52,892 nt of DNA, from NCBI GenBank assembly GCA_964423265.1, contig CAYREF010000008.1:1-52892 (forward strand), given 5' to 3'. Of the stretch, positions 44,794 to 52,892 are shown in pieces. The position numbers and the translations under genes were made by a program. Positions within the stretch are counted from its first letter, which is position 1. Every line of letters starts with the position of its first letter. The notes beneath the pieces are model-generated. The model was given only the letters and a program-made list of their open reading frames with translations. It was not told the origin of the DNA and did no database searches. The DNA comes from M55B165 sp964423265. GTDB lineage: Bacteria; Actinomycetota; Humimicrobiia; Humimicrobiales; Humimicrobiaceae.

Positions 44794-45234
44794 ATGCAAA
44801 TTAAAAGTACAGCATTCGAAAACAATGGCAATATCCCCGTCAAATATACATGCGACGGTGAAAATGTTAACCCGCCACTGGAATTTAGTGGAGTTCCCCA
44901 AAATGCAGAAAGTTTGGTGTTGGTCGCTGATGACCCTGATGCACCTGGCAAAACCTGGGTTCATTGGACTATTTGGAATATCAACCCTAAAACTGAAAAA
45001 ATATCAGAACATGCAAAATTGGAAAAAGCAGTTGAGGGAATTACTGATTTTGGCAAACCCGGTTATGGGGGTCCATGTCCTCCCTCAGGAACACATCGGT
45101 ATTTCTTTAAGCTATATGCTCTGGATACGGAATTAAACCTGGACCCCTCGTCAGATGTTGAACAGCTTCAGGAAGAAATTGAAGGCCATATAATTGAAAA
45201 AGTAGAGCTGATAGGAAAATATAGCCGGTCCTAA
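44794..45234 (+). CDS. YbhB/YbcL-type PEBP family protein
   Basis: 146 residues. Phosphatidylethanolamine-binding fold with the two ligand-site signatures ADDPDAPGKTWVHW (about 48-61) and GYGGPCPPSGTHRYFF (about 88-103). No signal peptide, so cytosolic. The family is often called Raf-kinase-inhibitor-like, but its bacterial role is unclear. AAGGAGGA precedes the ATG. It follows the polymerase by 9 bases and is probably co-transcribed. Confidence 0.93.
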   Translation: MQIKSTAFENNGNIPVKYTCDGENVNPPLEFSGVPQNAESLVLVADDPDAPGKTWVHWTIWNINPKTEKISEHAKLEKAVEGITDFGKPGYGGPCPPSGTHRYFFKLYALDTELNLDPSSDVEQLQEEIEGHIIEKVELIGKYSRS

Positions 45235-45246
45235 GGAGAATTAAAT

Positions 45247-45453
45247 ATGGAAAAAGCAGAAGAATTATCATATGAAGATTTGCTTTACCTTATCAGCCAG
45301 GCAGAAGAAATAGACAGAAAAATTATAGAATTGCTTAAAAGAGCCGATAAGGCTGAAAGCAAGGAAAGGGACAACTACTATAAGAAAATAAAAGAATTAG
45401 ACTCCAATATATCTAGCATTAAAAATCAGATTGAGTCATTTTTGGAAAAATAA
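45247..45453 (+). CDS. Small coiled-coil protein
   Basis: 68 residues, almost entirely charged helix (EELSYEDLLYLISQAEE, then heptad-like IIELLKRADKAESKERD). No known family is recognised. AAGGAG lies 8 bases before the ATG, and the gene follows the PEBP gene by 12 bases, so it is likely real. Its last 28 bases overlap the 3' end of the convergent DUF429 gene. Confidence 0.7.
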   Translation: MEKAEELSYEDLLYLISQAEEIDRKIIELLKRADKAESKERDNYYKKIKELDSNISSIKNQIESFLEK

Positions 45454-46148
45454 ACTATTTCTGCTTTTTGGCCTAGCTCATTATAATGGGGCTTTTTTGG
45501 GATTTTTGAGAGTTTTTTATACCCAAATTTTGCCGTAAATGCTAAAACCATTGAATCCACAATATCATCAGCTAAAATAGCTTTTTTACTAAATTTGTCA
45601 TTGGCATAAGCAAAGATTCCCAAGGCTCTACCATCTAGGCTTTCTAGAACTTTTAGCCTTTCCTTTATCCCTAATATATTTTTTTTGCTGTATTTTATTC
45701 CTTTTGTAGATAAGGCCATAAAACATACCTCAGGATGAGACTCTTTTAAAATTTTAACAGCCTCCGGATGTTTGCTTATTAATTTATTAACTTCTTTTAT
45801 TTTGGGAATAAGATTCCACGTTTGCTTGCTTATTTTCTTTCCAGTAACTTCCTTATTTATCGCACAGGCTTCCCTGTAACTACCAGCATAATACGCTTTT
45901 TTAGCGGGCGGGTTAAAAATACTTGGCTTACGGTTTTTGGCCAACATTTTTCTTGCCAGAATATCGCATTGCCTAATGCCTTTATTAGTTAAACAAATAG
46001 GAATATCTATTAACACCAGACTTGCATCCCTGTTCTCGCTCCATAAACTACCTACATCTTTATATAATTTTACTTCAGAGCTGCTGCTAGAAAGAATTAC
46101 TGCAAGCCAGCCCCCTTTGTAGCCATCAACTCCCAGAAACTTTCTCAC
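45426..46148 (-). CDS. DUF429 family protein (RNase H-like fold)
   Basis: 240 residues. The N-terminal FLGVDGYKGGWLAVIL (4-19) and VLIDIPICL (about 45-53) are the acidic strands of the DUF429/predicted-nuclease fold. SIFNPPAKKAYYAGSYREA, ESHPEVCFMAL and ADDIVDSMVLAFTA are the other family blocks. Catalytic function is unproven. The start is a GTG with weak support. Confidence 0.87.
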   Translation of the reverse strand: MRKFLGVDGYKGGWLAVILSSSSSEVKLYKDVGSLWSENRDASLVLIDIPICLTNKGIRQCDILARKMLAKNRKPSIFNPPAKKAYYAGSYREACAINKEVTGKKISKQTWNLIPKIKEVNKLISKHPEAVKILKESHPEVCFMALSTKGIKYSKKNILGIKERLKVLESLDGRALGIFAYANDKFSKKAILADDIVDSMVLAFTAKFGYKKLSKIPKKPHYNELGQKAEIVYFSKNDSI

Positions 46149-46222
46149 TTTATTCTAAAAGGCTAAAAGATTGTATTTGCCACTTTTTTGGTAAGGGAGT
46201 ATCTTTGCCTCTTGATAAAAAT

Positions 46223-46501
46223 TTAAGTGTCATCCATTTTCTCCATTATTTCTTTAATTTTCTTTTTCTCCCACCTAGACCTAAATCCCTTATTGAAAAC
46301 AAATATTCCCATAGCATGCCAGAACAATCCAAAACCCCATGCACCAGCCACAATTAAAAACCAGAGAAATTCCGGCGAACTTAAAATGTTTATTACCATT
46401 AGTATAATAATTACAATTGCATAAGATATAAGGTGGCCATAAAAACCCTTTATCCCTTCTACCCTTTTTTTGGCAAACTTATATTTTTCCTTTTCATTCA
46501 T
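46223..46501 (-). CDS. 2TM domain protein
   Basis: 92 residues. A basic N-terminal helix (KYKFAKKRVEGIKGFYGHL), two membrane helices (about 26-44 and 48-72) and a charged tail ending WEKKKIKEIMEKM match the 2TM domain, also found beside histidine kinases. No kinase is present here. It begins 9 bases after the upstream membrane-protein gene, so the two are probably one unit. Confidence 0.8.
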   Translation of the reverse strand: MNEKEKYKFAKKRVEGIKGFYGHLISYAIVIIILMVINILSSPEFLWFLIVAGAWGFGLFWHAMGIFVFNKGFRSRWEKKKIKEIMEKMDDT

Positions 46502-46510
46502 TAAAATATC

Positions 46511-47341
46511 CTACTCTCTCATTTTTACTGAATGCACAATTAATTTTACCAGGCTTGCCACAGTGCCTATTGCCAACCCTATTATTATGATTACCAGAAC
46601 TACAGTAACTATAGGAGTTAATATATGAGTTAAGTCAGCATCCGGTATTACACTAAAATCAAAAGGAAAAAGTGAAAGTAAAGTTGCTACAGCAGCTATC
46701 CCAAATATATTGCTAACCAAATTTACTATTTGCCTTAAATAATACCTGTCATTTATTATTAGTATTATATTGCCAATTATAGAAACCGCTATCGATATAG
46801 TAAGAATGGGAAGCCAAAGTTTAAAATTGTCTGTAACTAAAGTATACCGGTTCCAGATACCCCCATTTACCGCCTCGTATTCATAATAAGCAATATATTC
46901 ATAGAAAAAATTAAAAAATATTAAAAATATGAGATTCCAGGTAATAGCAATACTATAACCTGCTATTCTACTTCCACTGGGGCTTTCAGAATAATACTCT
47001 GCTTTTTTACTAGTTCTTTCTGTAGAATAGCCAGAATTATTCATTTTTTTTTCAAATTTTTCCTCTTTTTCATTCTCCTTTTTTTCTTCCTTAAAAAATT
47101 CGCCTACGTTCTCACCAAACTTTTTGGCGGACTTTCCAAATTCCTCAAATTTTTGCTTAACTTCTTCATCTTTAAACCTTTCACCAAAAACCTTCGCAGA
47201 TTCTGATGCACTGTCGCCAAATTCTTTGGCCTTCTCTTTTAACTTAGGGTCCTCAAATATTTTACTGACAGCCTCACCGAATTCCTGGATCATATGACTG
47301 AAGTTTTCCCCAATTTCCTTGCTCTTCTCCTTATCTTTCAC
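46511..47341 (-). CDS. Membrane protein with LEA-like charged N-terminal repeats
   Basis: 276 residues. Residues 1-100 are an alternating Lys/Glu/Phe helix with a loose 11-residue period (KEFGDSA, KVFGERF, EEFGKSA, KFGENVGEFF), similar to LEA or apolipoprotein-type amphipathic helices. Residues 130-270 hold four membrane helices. No family was recognised. The start is GTG (ribosome site GGGGGAG). The amphipathic segment could lie on the membrane surface; that is inference. Confidence 0.65.
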   Translation of the reverse strand: MKDKEKSKEIGENFSHMIQEFGEAVSKIFEDPKLKEKAKEFGDSASESAKVFGERFKDEEVKQKFEEFGKSAKKFGENVGEFFKEEKKENEKEEKFEKKMNNSGYSTERTSKKAEYYSESPSGSRIAGYSIAITWNLIFLIFFNFFYEYIAYYEYEAVNGGIWNRYTLVTDNFKLWLPILTISIAVSIIGNIILIINDRYYLRQIVNLVSNIFGIAAVATLLSLFPFDFSVIPDADLTHILTPIVTVVLVIIIIGLAIGTVASLVKLIVHSVKMRE

Positions 47342-47424
47342 CTTCTCCCCCTTATTATCTAATAAATCCTTATTACTATTAATTTATTTTACCTACTTTA
47401 TAATGTCAATAAGCTTAATAATGT

Positions 47425-49347
47425 TTAAGAACTATCAGCTTTTGTACCAGCCAGGTCAAATTTTGACAAACCATGTTTTGTTTTCTCCCAATAAAAAGGT
47501 CTAAAAAATAGTTGCCATAAGGCTTTATATGCAGCAATTGAATGCAGAACCCAGTAAACTGGGTTTAAAATAGCGTAGGGTATCAGGCTCCAGTATTTTC
47601 TGGAAAAAGCAGCTGCTAAATTTAATATAACCATTATTAAATTACCTGCAACAAGGCTTATTGTACCCAATAATGTTATGATTTCAGGTATTTGTGGGAA
47701 AATTACTAAATTACTGGTAATTATCCATACTAAAAAAATTATCCACATTAACGGATTTACCAAAAAAGTAAAAGGAGTGCCTGTAACTATCATCTGAAAA
47801 GAAGCCCAATTCCAAAAGCCCAGGGTTTTTATCAGCTTAATAGGATTTCTGTTATACACAAGGGATGTCTGCATATATCCCTTAATCCACCTGGACCTTT
47901 GCCTTATCCAGTTTCCATATCTGCTATTAGCTTCTTCATAAGTGGTAGAATTTATTACTCCAACCCTTTTATTTTCCGCTGCCATCCTGACACCCAAATC
48001 AGCATCTTCTGTTACATTGAAAGGATCCCAGCCCGATATTTTCTTCAATACATCAACCTTAAAGTGATTACTGGTGCCTCCTAAAGGGATAGGCAACCTA
48101 AATTTAAATAACCCGCTTAATAAATAATCAAACCAGTAAGAATATTCCAGAGTAAACATTCTGGTAAGAAAATTTTCATTTTTATTGTAGTAGTTTAAGA
48201 AAGCCTGAAAACAGCCATAATTATCAGGACTATTCTGAAAAGCTGCTAAAGATTTTTTAAGCTGATCAGGTTCAGGAATATCTTCGGCATCATATATTAC
48301 TAAATACTTTCCCCTCGCAAAGTAAAGGCCGTAATTGCAGGCTTTGGGTTTTGTGGTTGGAGTGCCATTTGGAACATAAAAAAATCTCCAGCTTGAAGGG
48401 GGGTTTAAACTTTTTGCATCATTTATTGTCTGCTGATCATTTTTTTCAAATAAAAATATAATATCTAGCTTGTTTTTTGGATAATCAAAATCTTTTATGG
48501 CCTTTATAATACTTTTTAATACTGGTTTTGGTTCTTTAAATAGAGGAACTAATACTGTATATACCGGATAGCGTTTTATCTCCTGATTCATTTCCTTATG
48601 TTTTTCATTAAAAAACTTATGGTTTATCCCGGCAATACTAATAATGAATTTATAAGAAATAGAAAGCAGATAAAATATTTGAATTGTTGCAAATAATCCT
48701 ATAAGAAATTGGTCTGGGTACAGCCATAACCCTAGACCTATTATACCCAATAAAGTAAATAAGAAAATTATTTGCGGCTTTGTTATCCTAATATAAGCAG
48801 ACTCTTCCGGCTCCCGGGTATATAAACCCAGTATAGTTTTGGCCTGAAGGCTCCTTTTAAATATATTTTTAACTATATTTGAAATATCTAAATCTGTTAT
48901 AACTCTCTCTTCTAGCTCCCAGATATTATATTTCTTTTTAAAGTGATTGATAGTTTTAACACTTCCGGGAAATGCAGTTAGCAATGTAAGTTTATTATTT
49001 TTGATTTCTAAAGGTATGGCCTGATATTCAATAATTTCTTCAGGCTCTAAATCCTTCAACAAATTACTGTCAAGCCTATCCAGCTGGGGTTTAATTTCTT
49101 CTGCCACAAAAGGCAAATTAAATTTTTCTGCTAATGCACCATACATCTGCAACCTGTTTATATAGCCATTGCTTATAAGTATCCAGCCTAACCTTCCGCC
49201 TTCCTCCCGTTGTATTTTTAATGCTTCGTGCAGTTGGGCATTGTTAATATGACCTTCATCTATAAGGATATCCCCAATCCTTTTTTCCCACTTTAACTGG
49301 CTTTGGTCATATTTTTTTTCTTGCTTTAATATACTATCTATTACCAT
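47425..49347 (-). CDS. Glycosyltransferase family 2 with MshEN (c-di-GMP-type) domain
   Basis: 640 residues. The N-terminal 150 residues are a GspE-N/MshEN domain with both repeats complete: RIGDILIDEG (23-32), LHEALKIQ (39-46), RLGWILISNG (52-61), and LQMYGALAEKF. Two membrane helices are at 190-240. A processive GT2 domain follows, with YDAED (352-356), TED (446-448) and the QRSRW signature (483-487), then three more membrane helices at 510-590. The layout is that of XagB-type exopolysaccharide synthases. It probably polymerises an extracellular glycan under c-di-GMP control. No partner polysaccharide genes are adjacent. Confidence 0.88.
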   Translation of the reverse strand: MVIDSILKQEKKYDQSQLKWEKRIGDILIDEGHINNAQLHEALKIQREEGGRLGWILISNGYINRLQMYGALAEKFNLPFVAEEIKPQLDRLDSNLLKDLEPEEIIEYQAIPLEIKNNKLTLLTAFPGSVKTINHFKKKYNIWELEERVITDLDISNIVKNIFKRSLQAKTILGLYTREPEESAYIRITKPQIIFLFTLLGIIGLGLWLYPDQFLIGLFATIQIFYLLSISYKFIISIAGINHKFFNEKHKEMNQEIKRYPVYTVLVPLFKEPKPVLKSIIKAIKDFDYPKNKLDIIFLFEKNDQQTINDAKSLNPPSSWRFFYVPNGTPTTKPKACNYGLYFARGKYLVIYDAEDIPEPDQLKKSLAAFQNSPDNYGCFQAFLNYYNKNENFLTRMFTLEYSYWFDYLLSGLFKFRLPIPLGGTSNHFKVDVLKKISGWDPFNVTEDADLGVRMAAENKRVGVINSTTYEEANSRYGNWIRQRSRWIKGYMQTSLVYNRNPIKLIKTLGFWNWASFQMIVTGTPFTFLVNPLMWIIFLVWIITSNLVIFPQIPEIITLLGTISLVAGNLIMVILNLAAAFSRKYWSLIPYAILNPVYWVLHSIAAYKALWQLFFRPFYWEKTKHGLSKFDLAGTKADSS

Positions 49348-49518
49348 AACATTTATTATTTATTATATTTATACATACATTAAAACATATTAATAGATAT
49401 TTGTAAAGAGAAAAGATGATATTATGTTAAACATAAATAATAATTTATGTATTATACTTTTTGGGGACAGCGCTTAGTAGGGTTAGTTTTTCATTGAAAT
49501 TTTAGTCAAAGTTATATC

Positions 49519-50175
49519 TTACAAATTTTTTATAAACCTAGCTATTTCCTGGCCTAATCTCTTATGACTTTCCAGGTCATAATGTATGCCATCAATGTCA
49601 CTAGGTTTTATTATTTTCCCCACATCAAGGAAATGGCAACCTTTTAATCCAGCAACTTTTCTATATTCTTGCGATAATTTCTTGGACTTTTCCAAAGAAT
49701 TTAGAAACATCTCACTAAAATTAGTTATCTTACCCAGTGGAGGCGGGCATAGTATTAATACCTGGGGAGCTCTTCCGTTATTTCCACAACCACTGGCTTT
49801 TATAATATCAACCAGCGCCCCTACTCCAGCTGCTATGTCAAAAGCAGAAACAGAAAACCTTAATTTAAGATCATTGGTGCCTAGCATTAATAACACTAAA
49901 TCTATGGGGGCATGTGATTCCAGACAAGGTAAGAGATATGATTTACCATTCCTGTAATTTCCTTCTATAGGGTCATCAAAAACAGTGGTTCTCCCATTCA
50001 ACCCCTCTTCTATTATTCTATATCCTTCCCCTAATTCCTGTTGGAGAATCCCTGTCCATCTCTCCCTAATTGAATATCTTTCATTTACCAGTATAAAATT
50101 TTCTTCCAAGATATCAAATCCGATAGGTTTGCAACCATAAGTATTAGAATCACCATAACAAAGAATAGTTTTCAA
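49519..50175 (-). CDS. SGNH/GDSL hydrolase
   Basis: 218 residues. Block I YGDSNTYG (7-14, nucleophile Ser10), block II glycine in EGLNGRTT, block III LGTNDLK, and block V DGIHYDLESH with the catalytic Asp and His. No signal peptide, so it acts in the cytosol on esters of unknown identity. The start is TTG with GGAGG 6 bases upstream. It follows the MBL hydrolase gene by 14 bases. Confidence 0.9.
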   Translation of the reverse strand: MKTILCYGDSNTYGCKPIGFDILEENFILVNERYSIRERWTGILQQELGEGYRIIEEGLNGRTTVFDDPIEGNYRNGKSYLLPCLESHAPIDLVLLMLGTNDLKLRFSVSAFDIAAGVGALVDIIKASGCGNNGRAPQVLILCPPPLGKITNFSEMFLNSLEKSKKLSQEYRKVAGLKGCHFLDVGKIIKPSDIDGIHYDLESHKRLGQEIARFIKNL

Positions 50176-50189
50176 TTTTTTCCTCCTTC

Positions 50190-50918
50190 TTATAATTTTA
50201 AGCTATAGCCATCATAAGCTACTTTCACATTAACACTATTTTCAGAATATTCACTTATTTTTTCCTCTAGCTTTTCTTTTTCCATAGTAACAATTTGCTT
50301 GCCACAATGGGTTACAATAAATTTTTTTATTCCATATTTTTTACACCAATTAATTTCAGTTTTAACCCTTGTATGGCCATACAACTTCCCATTCCTTTTT
50401 CTTACCATATTAGTATATAAGCTAGACCCGTCCCCCACCAGGCAATCTATATTTTTTAAAGTTTCTTTCTTATCTTTTTGGGTGTCAATCAAATCAGGAG
50501 CATAAAATATGTTTTTATCCGCCTCTATCCTGTAGCCTACCGCGGGGCACCTAAGCGAATGTATCACCTCAAAAGGGGTTATATTTAAATCTTTAAACCC
50601 TAGTGTCTTATAACTTTTTAGAATTTTATAATTAACTGGTTTGCTATTACTGTAATCATAAGCAACCTTAGTGAGATAAACAGGTATAGTTACTGATTTT
50701 TCTTCCTTTAAAGTCCAGATATAGTGGTCAGGATGGGCATGAGTGATAAATATTGCATCAAAACTATTAATCCTTTCTTCTAAATCTTTGCTGTGTTTTT
50801 CCCCGTAATCAATCAATATTTCAGTATCTTTGTACTTAACAATAAGGGAAGAATGGTATCTATGCTTTTTAGTACTTTCTTCTATTTCACCTCTGGTTCC
50901 CGGAAATTCCAAAATCAT
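50190..50918 (-). CDS. MBL-fold metallo-hydrolase
   Basis: 242 residues. Metallo-beta-lactamase fold with the metal motif FITHAHPDH (H60, H62, D64, H65), ILIDYGE before it, APDLID later, and FIVTHCG near the C-terminus. It belongs to the broad group of small cytosolic phosphodiesterase-like enzymes; the substrate is unknown. AAAAGGAA precedes the ATG. It is probably co-transcribed with the SGNH hydrolase. Confidence 0.88.
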   Translation of the reverse strand: MILEFPGTRGEIEESTKKHRYHSSLIVKYKDTEILIDYGEKHSKDLEERINSFDAIFITHAHPDHYIWTLKEEKSVTIPVYLTKVAYDYSNSKPVNYKILKSYKTLGFKDLNITPFEVIHSLRCPAVGYRIEADKNIFYAPDLIDTQKDKKETLKNIDCLVGDGSSLYTNMVRKRNGKLYGHTRVKTEINWCKKYGIKKFIVTHCGKQIVTMEKEKLEEKISEYSENSVNVKVAYDGYSLKL

Positions 50919-50983
50919 AAAATTCCTTTTATCTAAAAACAGCTACAAGAGCAAATAAATTTCCATTAATTTTAACATAAATA

Positions 50984-51634
50984 TCATATTGTCTCATTTT
51001 TTTTAAGATGGCTTTTCCATTCTTTTAAAATATTTAATACCTCTTCATCGCTTACATCATGCCAATTCTCATAAACCTGGGCAACGGCTCTAAAATCTGT
51101 AGGTTCCTCTAAAACCACTATATCATCAACCAATTTACCTATTTCCTTAACTACTCTGGTGCCAGCTACCGGAACCGCAACAATGATTTTAAAAGCTTCC
51201 TGGTTTTTACAATACATTATTGACGCCCTTATAGTTGATCCCATTGCCAGGCCGTCATCAACTAATATCACCTTTTTATCAGAAATATCCGGCAAAGGTT
51301 TGCCGCCCCTTAAATTTTGTATACGCCTTTTAATTTCTTCGGATTGCTCTGCTTTAATACGCTCTATTTCTCCTGCAGAAAGCCACGTATCTGCCTCCTT
51401 GAAAATAAAGGTGCTGCCATCCTCTGAAATTGCACCAAAACCGGATTCCGGATTATAAGGAAGAGGCAATTTTCTGGATATCAAAAGATCAAAATTTACA
51501 CCTAAGTGTTTGGCCACTTCAAATCCGACTTCTACTCCCCCTTTGGGAATGGCAAGTATTATGGTATTGCCGTTTTTGTATTTTGTTAAAGCTTTTGCTA
51601 ATCTTTTTCCCGCATCTTTCCTGTTTTTAAACAT
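50984..51634 (-). CDS. Phosphoribosyltransferase-family protein
   Basis: 216 residues, type I PRTase fold. The PRPP-binding loop is VILVDDGLAMGSTIRA (122-137). IPKGGVEVG and ISRKLPLPYNPESGFGAI are typical of a widespread uncharacterised group that is often in stress-linked operons. The base substrate cannot be inferred. GGGGGTG lies 5 bases before the ATG. It is divergent from the HtrA gene. Confidence 0.87.
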   Translation of the reverse strand: MFKNRKDAGKRLAKALTKYKNGNTIILAIPKGGVEVGFEVAKHLGVNFDLLISRKLPLPYNPESGFGAISEDGSTFIFKEADTWLSAGEIERIKAEQSEEIKRRIQNLRGGKPLPDISDKKVILVDDGLAMGSTIRASIMYCKNQEAFKIIVAVPVAGTRVVKEIGKLVDDIVVLEEPTDFRAVAQVYENWHDVSDEEVLNILKEWKSHLKKNETI

Positions 51635-51712
51635 CTAAACACCCCCTTTTTATATTATAATAAATTAACAAAAGATTATAATAAAAGGATATTATTAGTA
51701 ATTTCTTTTCCA

Positions 51713-51741
51713 TTGTTTATCATTTTTTTATCTGATAGATT
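51713..51741 (+). promoter_or_regulatory. Candidate promoter of the HtrA gene
   Basis: TTGTTT (51713-51718), 17 bases, TAGATT (51736-51741), followed 14 bases later by the ATG at 51756. The match is moderate in an AT-rich divergent region. Confidence 0.35.
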
Positions 51742-51755
51742 ATTAGCAGATAGAT

Positions 51756-52864
51756 ATGAAAAATAAAAAAATACTAAAAATTGCACTGATAATAATTATT
51801 ACTATATTTATTACAGCTTTTAATATTTCCTGCATCCCTAACTATCTAATACAGAATGGAAACAAACAAGCAATAGAAACAAAAAAAGAAGAAAAGCCAT
51901 CTGAAGAAATTTCTGTAAAACAGGAATACGGGCAGTTTCCCTCGAACAATTTAATTCAAAAATTAATGGTTTAGTTAAGAGCATCACGCCTTCGGTGGTT
52001 AGCATACAGGTTGGTGTAATCACAGAGAACCTACTTGGCCAGGAACAATTACAACAAGGGATTGGCTCAGGGGTAATTCTTAACAAGGAAGGCTATATAT
52101 TAACCAACAGCCATGTAGTAGGTAATGCAGAAAAACTAATAGTTACCTTAAATAATGGGGTAAGAAAAGAGGCAAAGTTGGTAGGCATAAATACAGAGAC
52201 AGATATAGGGGTAACAAAAATAGATGCAGACAATCTGCAACCTGCTGATTTTGGCACTATTGAAGATGAGGAAGTAGGTGATATCGTAATTGCTGTTGGT
52301 AGCCCATTTGGTATACAGCAAACTGTTACCATGAGCATAATTAGTGAAAAAGGCAGGGTAATACCCATTGCATCAGACCAGTTACCAATAGTGGATGCAA
52401 TACAAACAGATGCTGCTATCAATCCAGGCAATAGCGGCGGACCCTTAATAAATATAGAGGGCAAAGTTATAGGGATTAACACTTTAGGAATATCTACCTC
52501 GGGGACAAGTTCTGGGGTGGGTTTTGCCATACCCGTAGATACGGCAGTCAACATTGCTGAACAGATTATAAAATATGGTAGAGCAAGGATACCTTTTATG
52601 GGCATAGAAATAGGGCAGAATAATACCGATATTGCTGGAGCCCTAATCGCAAATGTTCTGGAAGGGTCCCCTGCAGACAAAGCAGGATTGAAACCTGAAG
52701 ATATAATAGTAGAATTTGACGGGAAAGAAATTAAAACTCCTTATGAGATATTATCCCAGCTATTAAGGAAAAATTGTGAACAAGAAGTACAGCTAAAAGT
52801 ATATAGAAGCGGAGATTATATAGACATAAATTTAGAGCGCCGAGTAGAGCGATGGCGCGAATAG
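51756..52864 (+). pseudogene. HtrA/DegP-type protease with one frameshift
   Basis: The N-terminal frame (51756-51974) gives a membrane anchor or lipoprotein-like signal (ITAFNISC) and a Glu/Lys linker up to GQFP. The expected continuation LEQFNSKINGLVKSITPSVV lies one frame over, so one base seems missing in the C-run at 51939-51941. From there the frame is open to 52864 with a complete trypsin fold: His in LTNSHVV, Asp in TETDIGV, Ser in NPGNSGGP, and a PDZ domain (GSPADKAGLKPEDIIVEFDG). A GTG at 51995 could start a shortened cytosolic product, but no ribosome site supports it. A homopolymer sequencing error is as likely as a real mutation. Confidence 0.8.
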
Positions 52865-52892
52865 TTTAGGCTAAGCTTAAGCTGTTACTGTC

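Noticed and set aside
49431..49450. Inverted repeat ACATAAAT/ATTTATGT as a terminator after the SGNH hydrolase
   Set aside because: All A/T except one pair, no T-run in the right place, and such repeats are expected by chance in this AT-rich spacer.
51939..51941. Programmed frameshift in the HtrA gene
   Set aside because: The TTT CCC context does not allow canonical -1 slippage (the shifted codons would be GTT TCC), and no stimulatory structure was seen; an indel in a C-run is simpler.
1..52892. CRISPR arrays, insertion sequences or prophage
   Set aside because: No regularly spaced repeats, transposase or integrase motifs, or terminal inverted repeats were seen on either strand.

Overview
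The window is 52.9 kb of AT-rich bacterial chromosome. Genes are densely packed, Shine-Dalgarno sites are strong, UUG starts are frequent and the sigma-A promoters are recognisable. The content is mostly housekeeping and biosynthesis: RpoD, tRNA-Leu, PfkA, DnaE, histidine, leucine, isoleucine/valine and serine synthesis, and a membrane pyrophosphatase. Accessory functions point to an anaerobe that meets some oxygen or oxidative stress: bacillithiol synthesis, hemerythrin, a superoxide reductase relic and NHEJ-type LigD modules. I cannot fix the phylum. A poorly sampled anaerobic lineage (Firmicutes-like, deep Actinobacteriota or similar) fits. No phage, IS element, CRISPR array or integrase was recognised.

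Layout: (1) 0-0.5 kb, an RRM protein on the plus strand with a consensus promoter and a hairpin terminator. (2) 0.8-38.7 kb, almost everything on the minus strand. In transcription order this is bacillithiol genes bshC-bshB1-bshA; a secreted trypsin-like protease with a cytoplasmic zinc-ribbon tail; a ten-gene branched-chain/serine block (ilvD2-ilvB-ilvN-class V aminotransferase-serA-leuA-leuC-leuD-cimA-ilvD1); hppA; larB; a lone pilB/gspE; dnaE; an opine-dehydrogenase-like gene coupled to a cobalamin-binding protein; hisZ-hisG-hisB-hisH-hisA-hisF-hisIE; pfkA; rpoD. tRNA-Leu(CAA) lies on the plus strand between pfkA and rpoD. (3) 38.8-45.5 kb, mixed strands: an MnmA thiouridylase carrying a degenerate IscU/NifU-like N-terminal domain, a superoxide reductase pseudogene, a lipoprotein, hemerythrin, and a split LigD set (phosphoesterase, broken ligase, polymerase), then a PEBP-family gene. 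(4) 45.4-52.9 kb: a DUF429 protein, two small membrane-protein genes, a glycosyltransferase with a c-di-GMP-type MshEN domain, an SGNH hydrolase, an MBL-fold hydrolase, a phosphoribosyltransferase and a frameshifted HtrA protease.

How it works together: SerA and the class V aminotransferase probably make serine. CimA or LeuA with LeuCD feed isoleucine and leucine synthesis, and IlvBN with IlvD act on the common branch, but ilvC, leuB and the branched-chain aminotransferase are not here. The his cluster covers all steps except hisD and hisC. The least explained parts are the cobalamin protein/opine dehydrogenase pair, the scaffold-thiouridylase fusion, and the concentration of broken genes between 40.2 and 43.9 kb.
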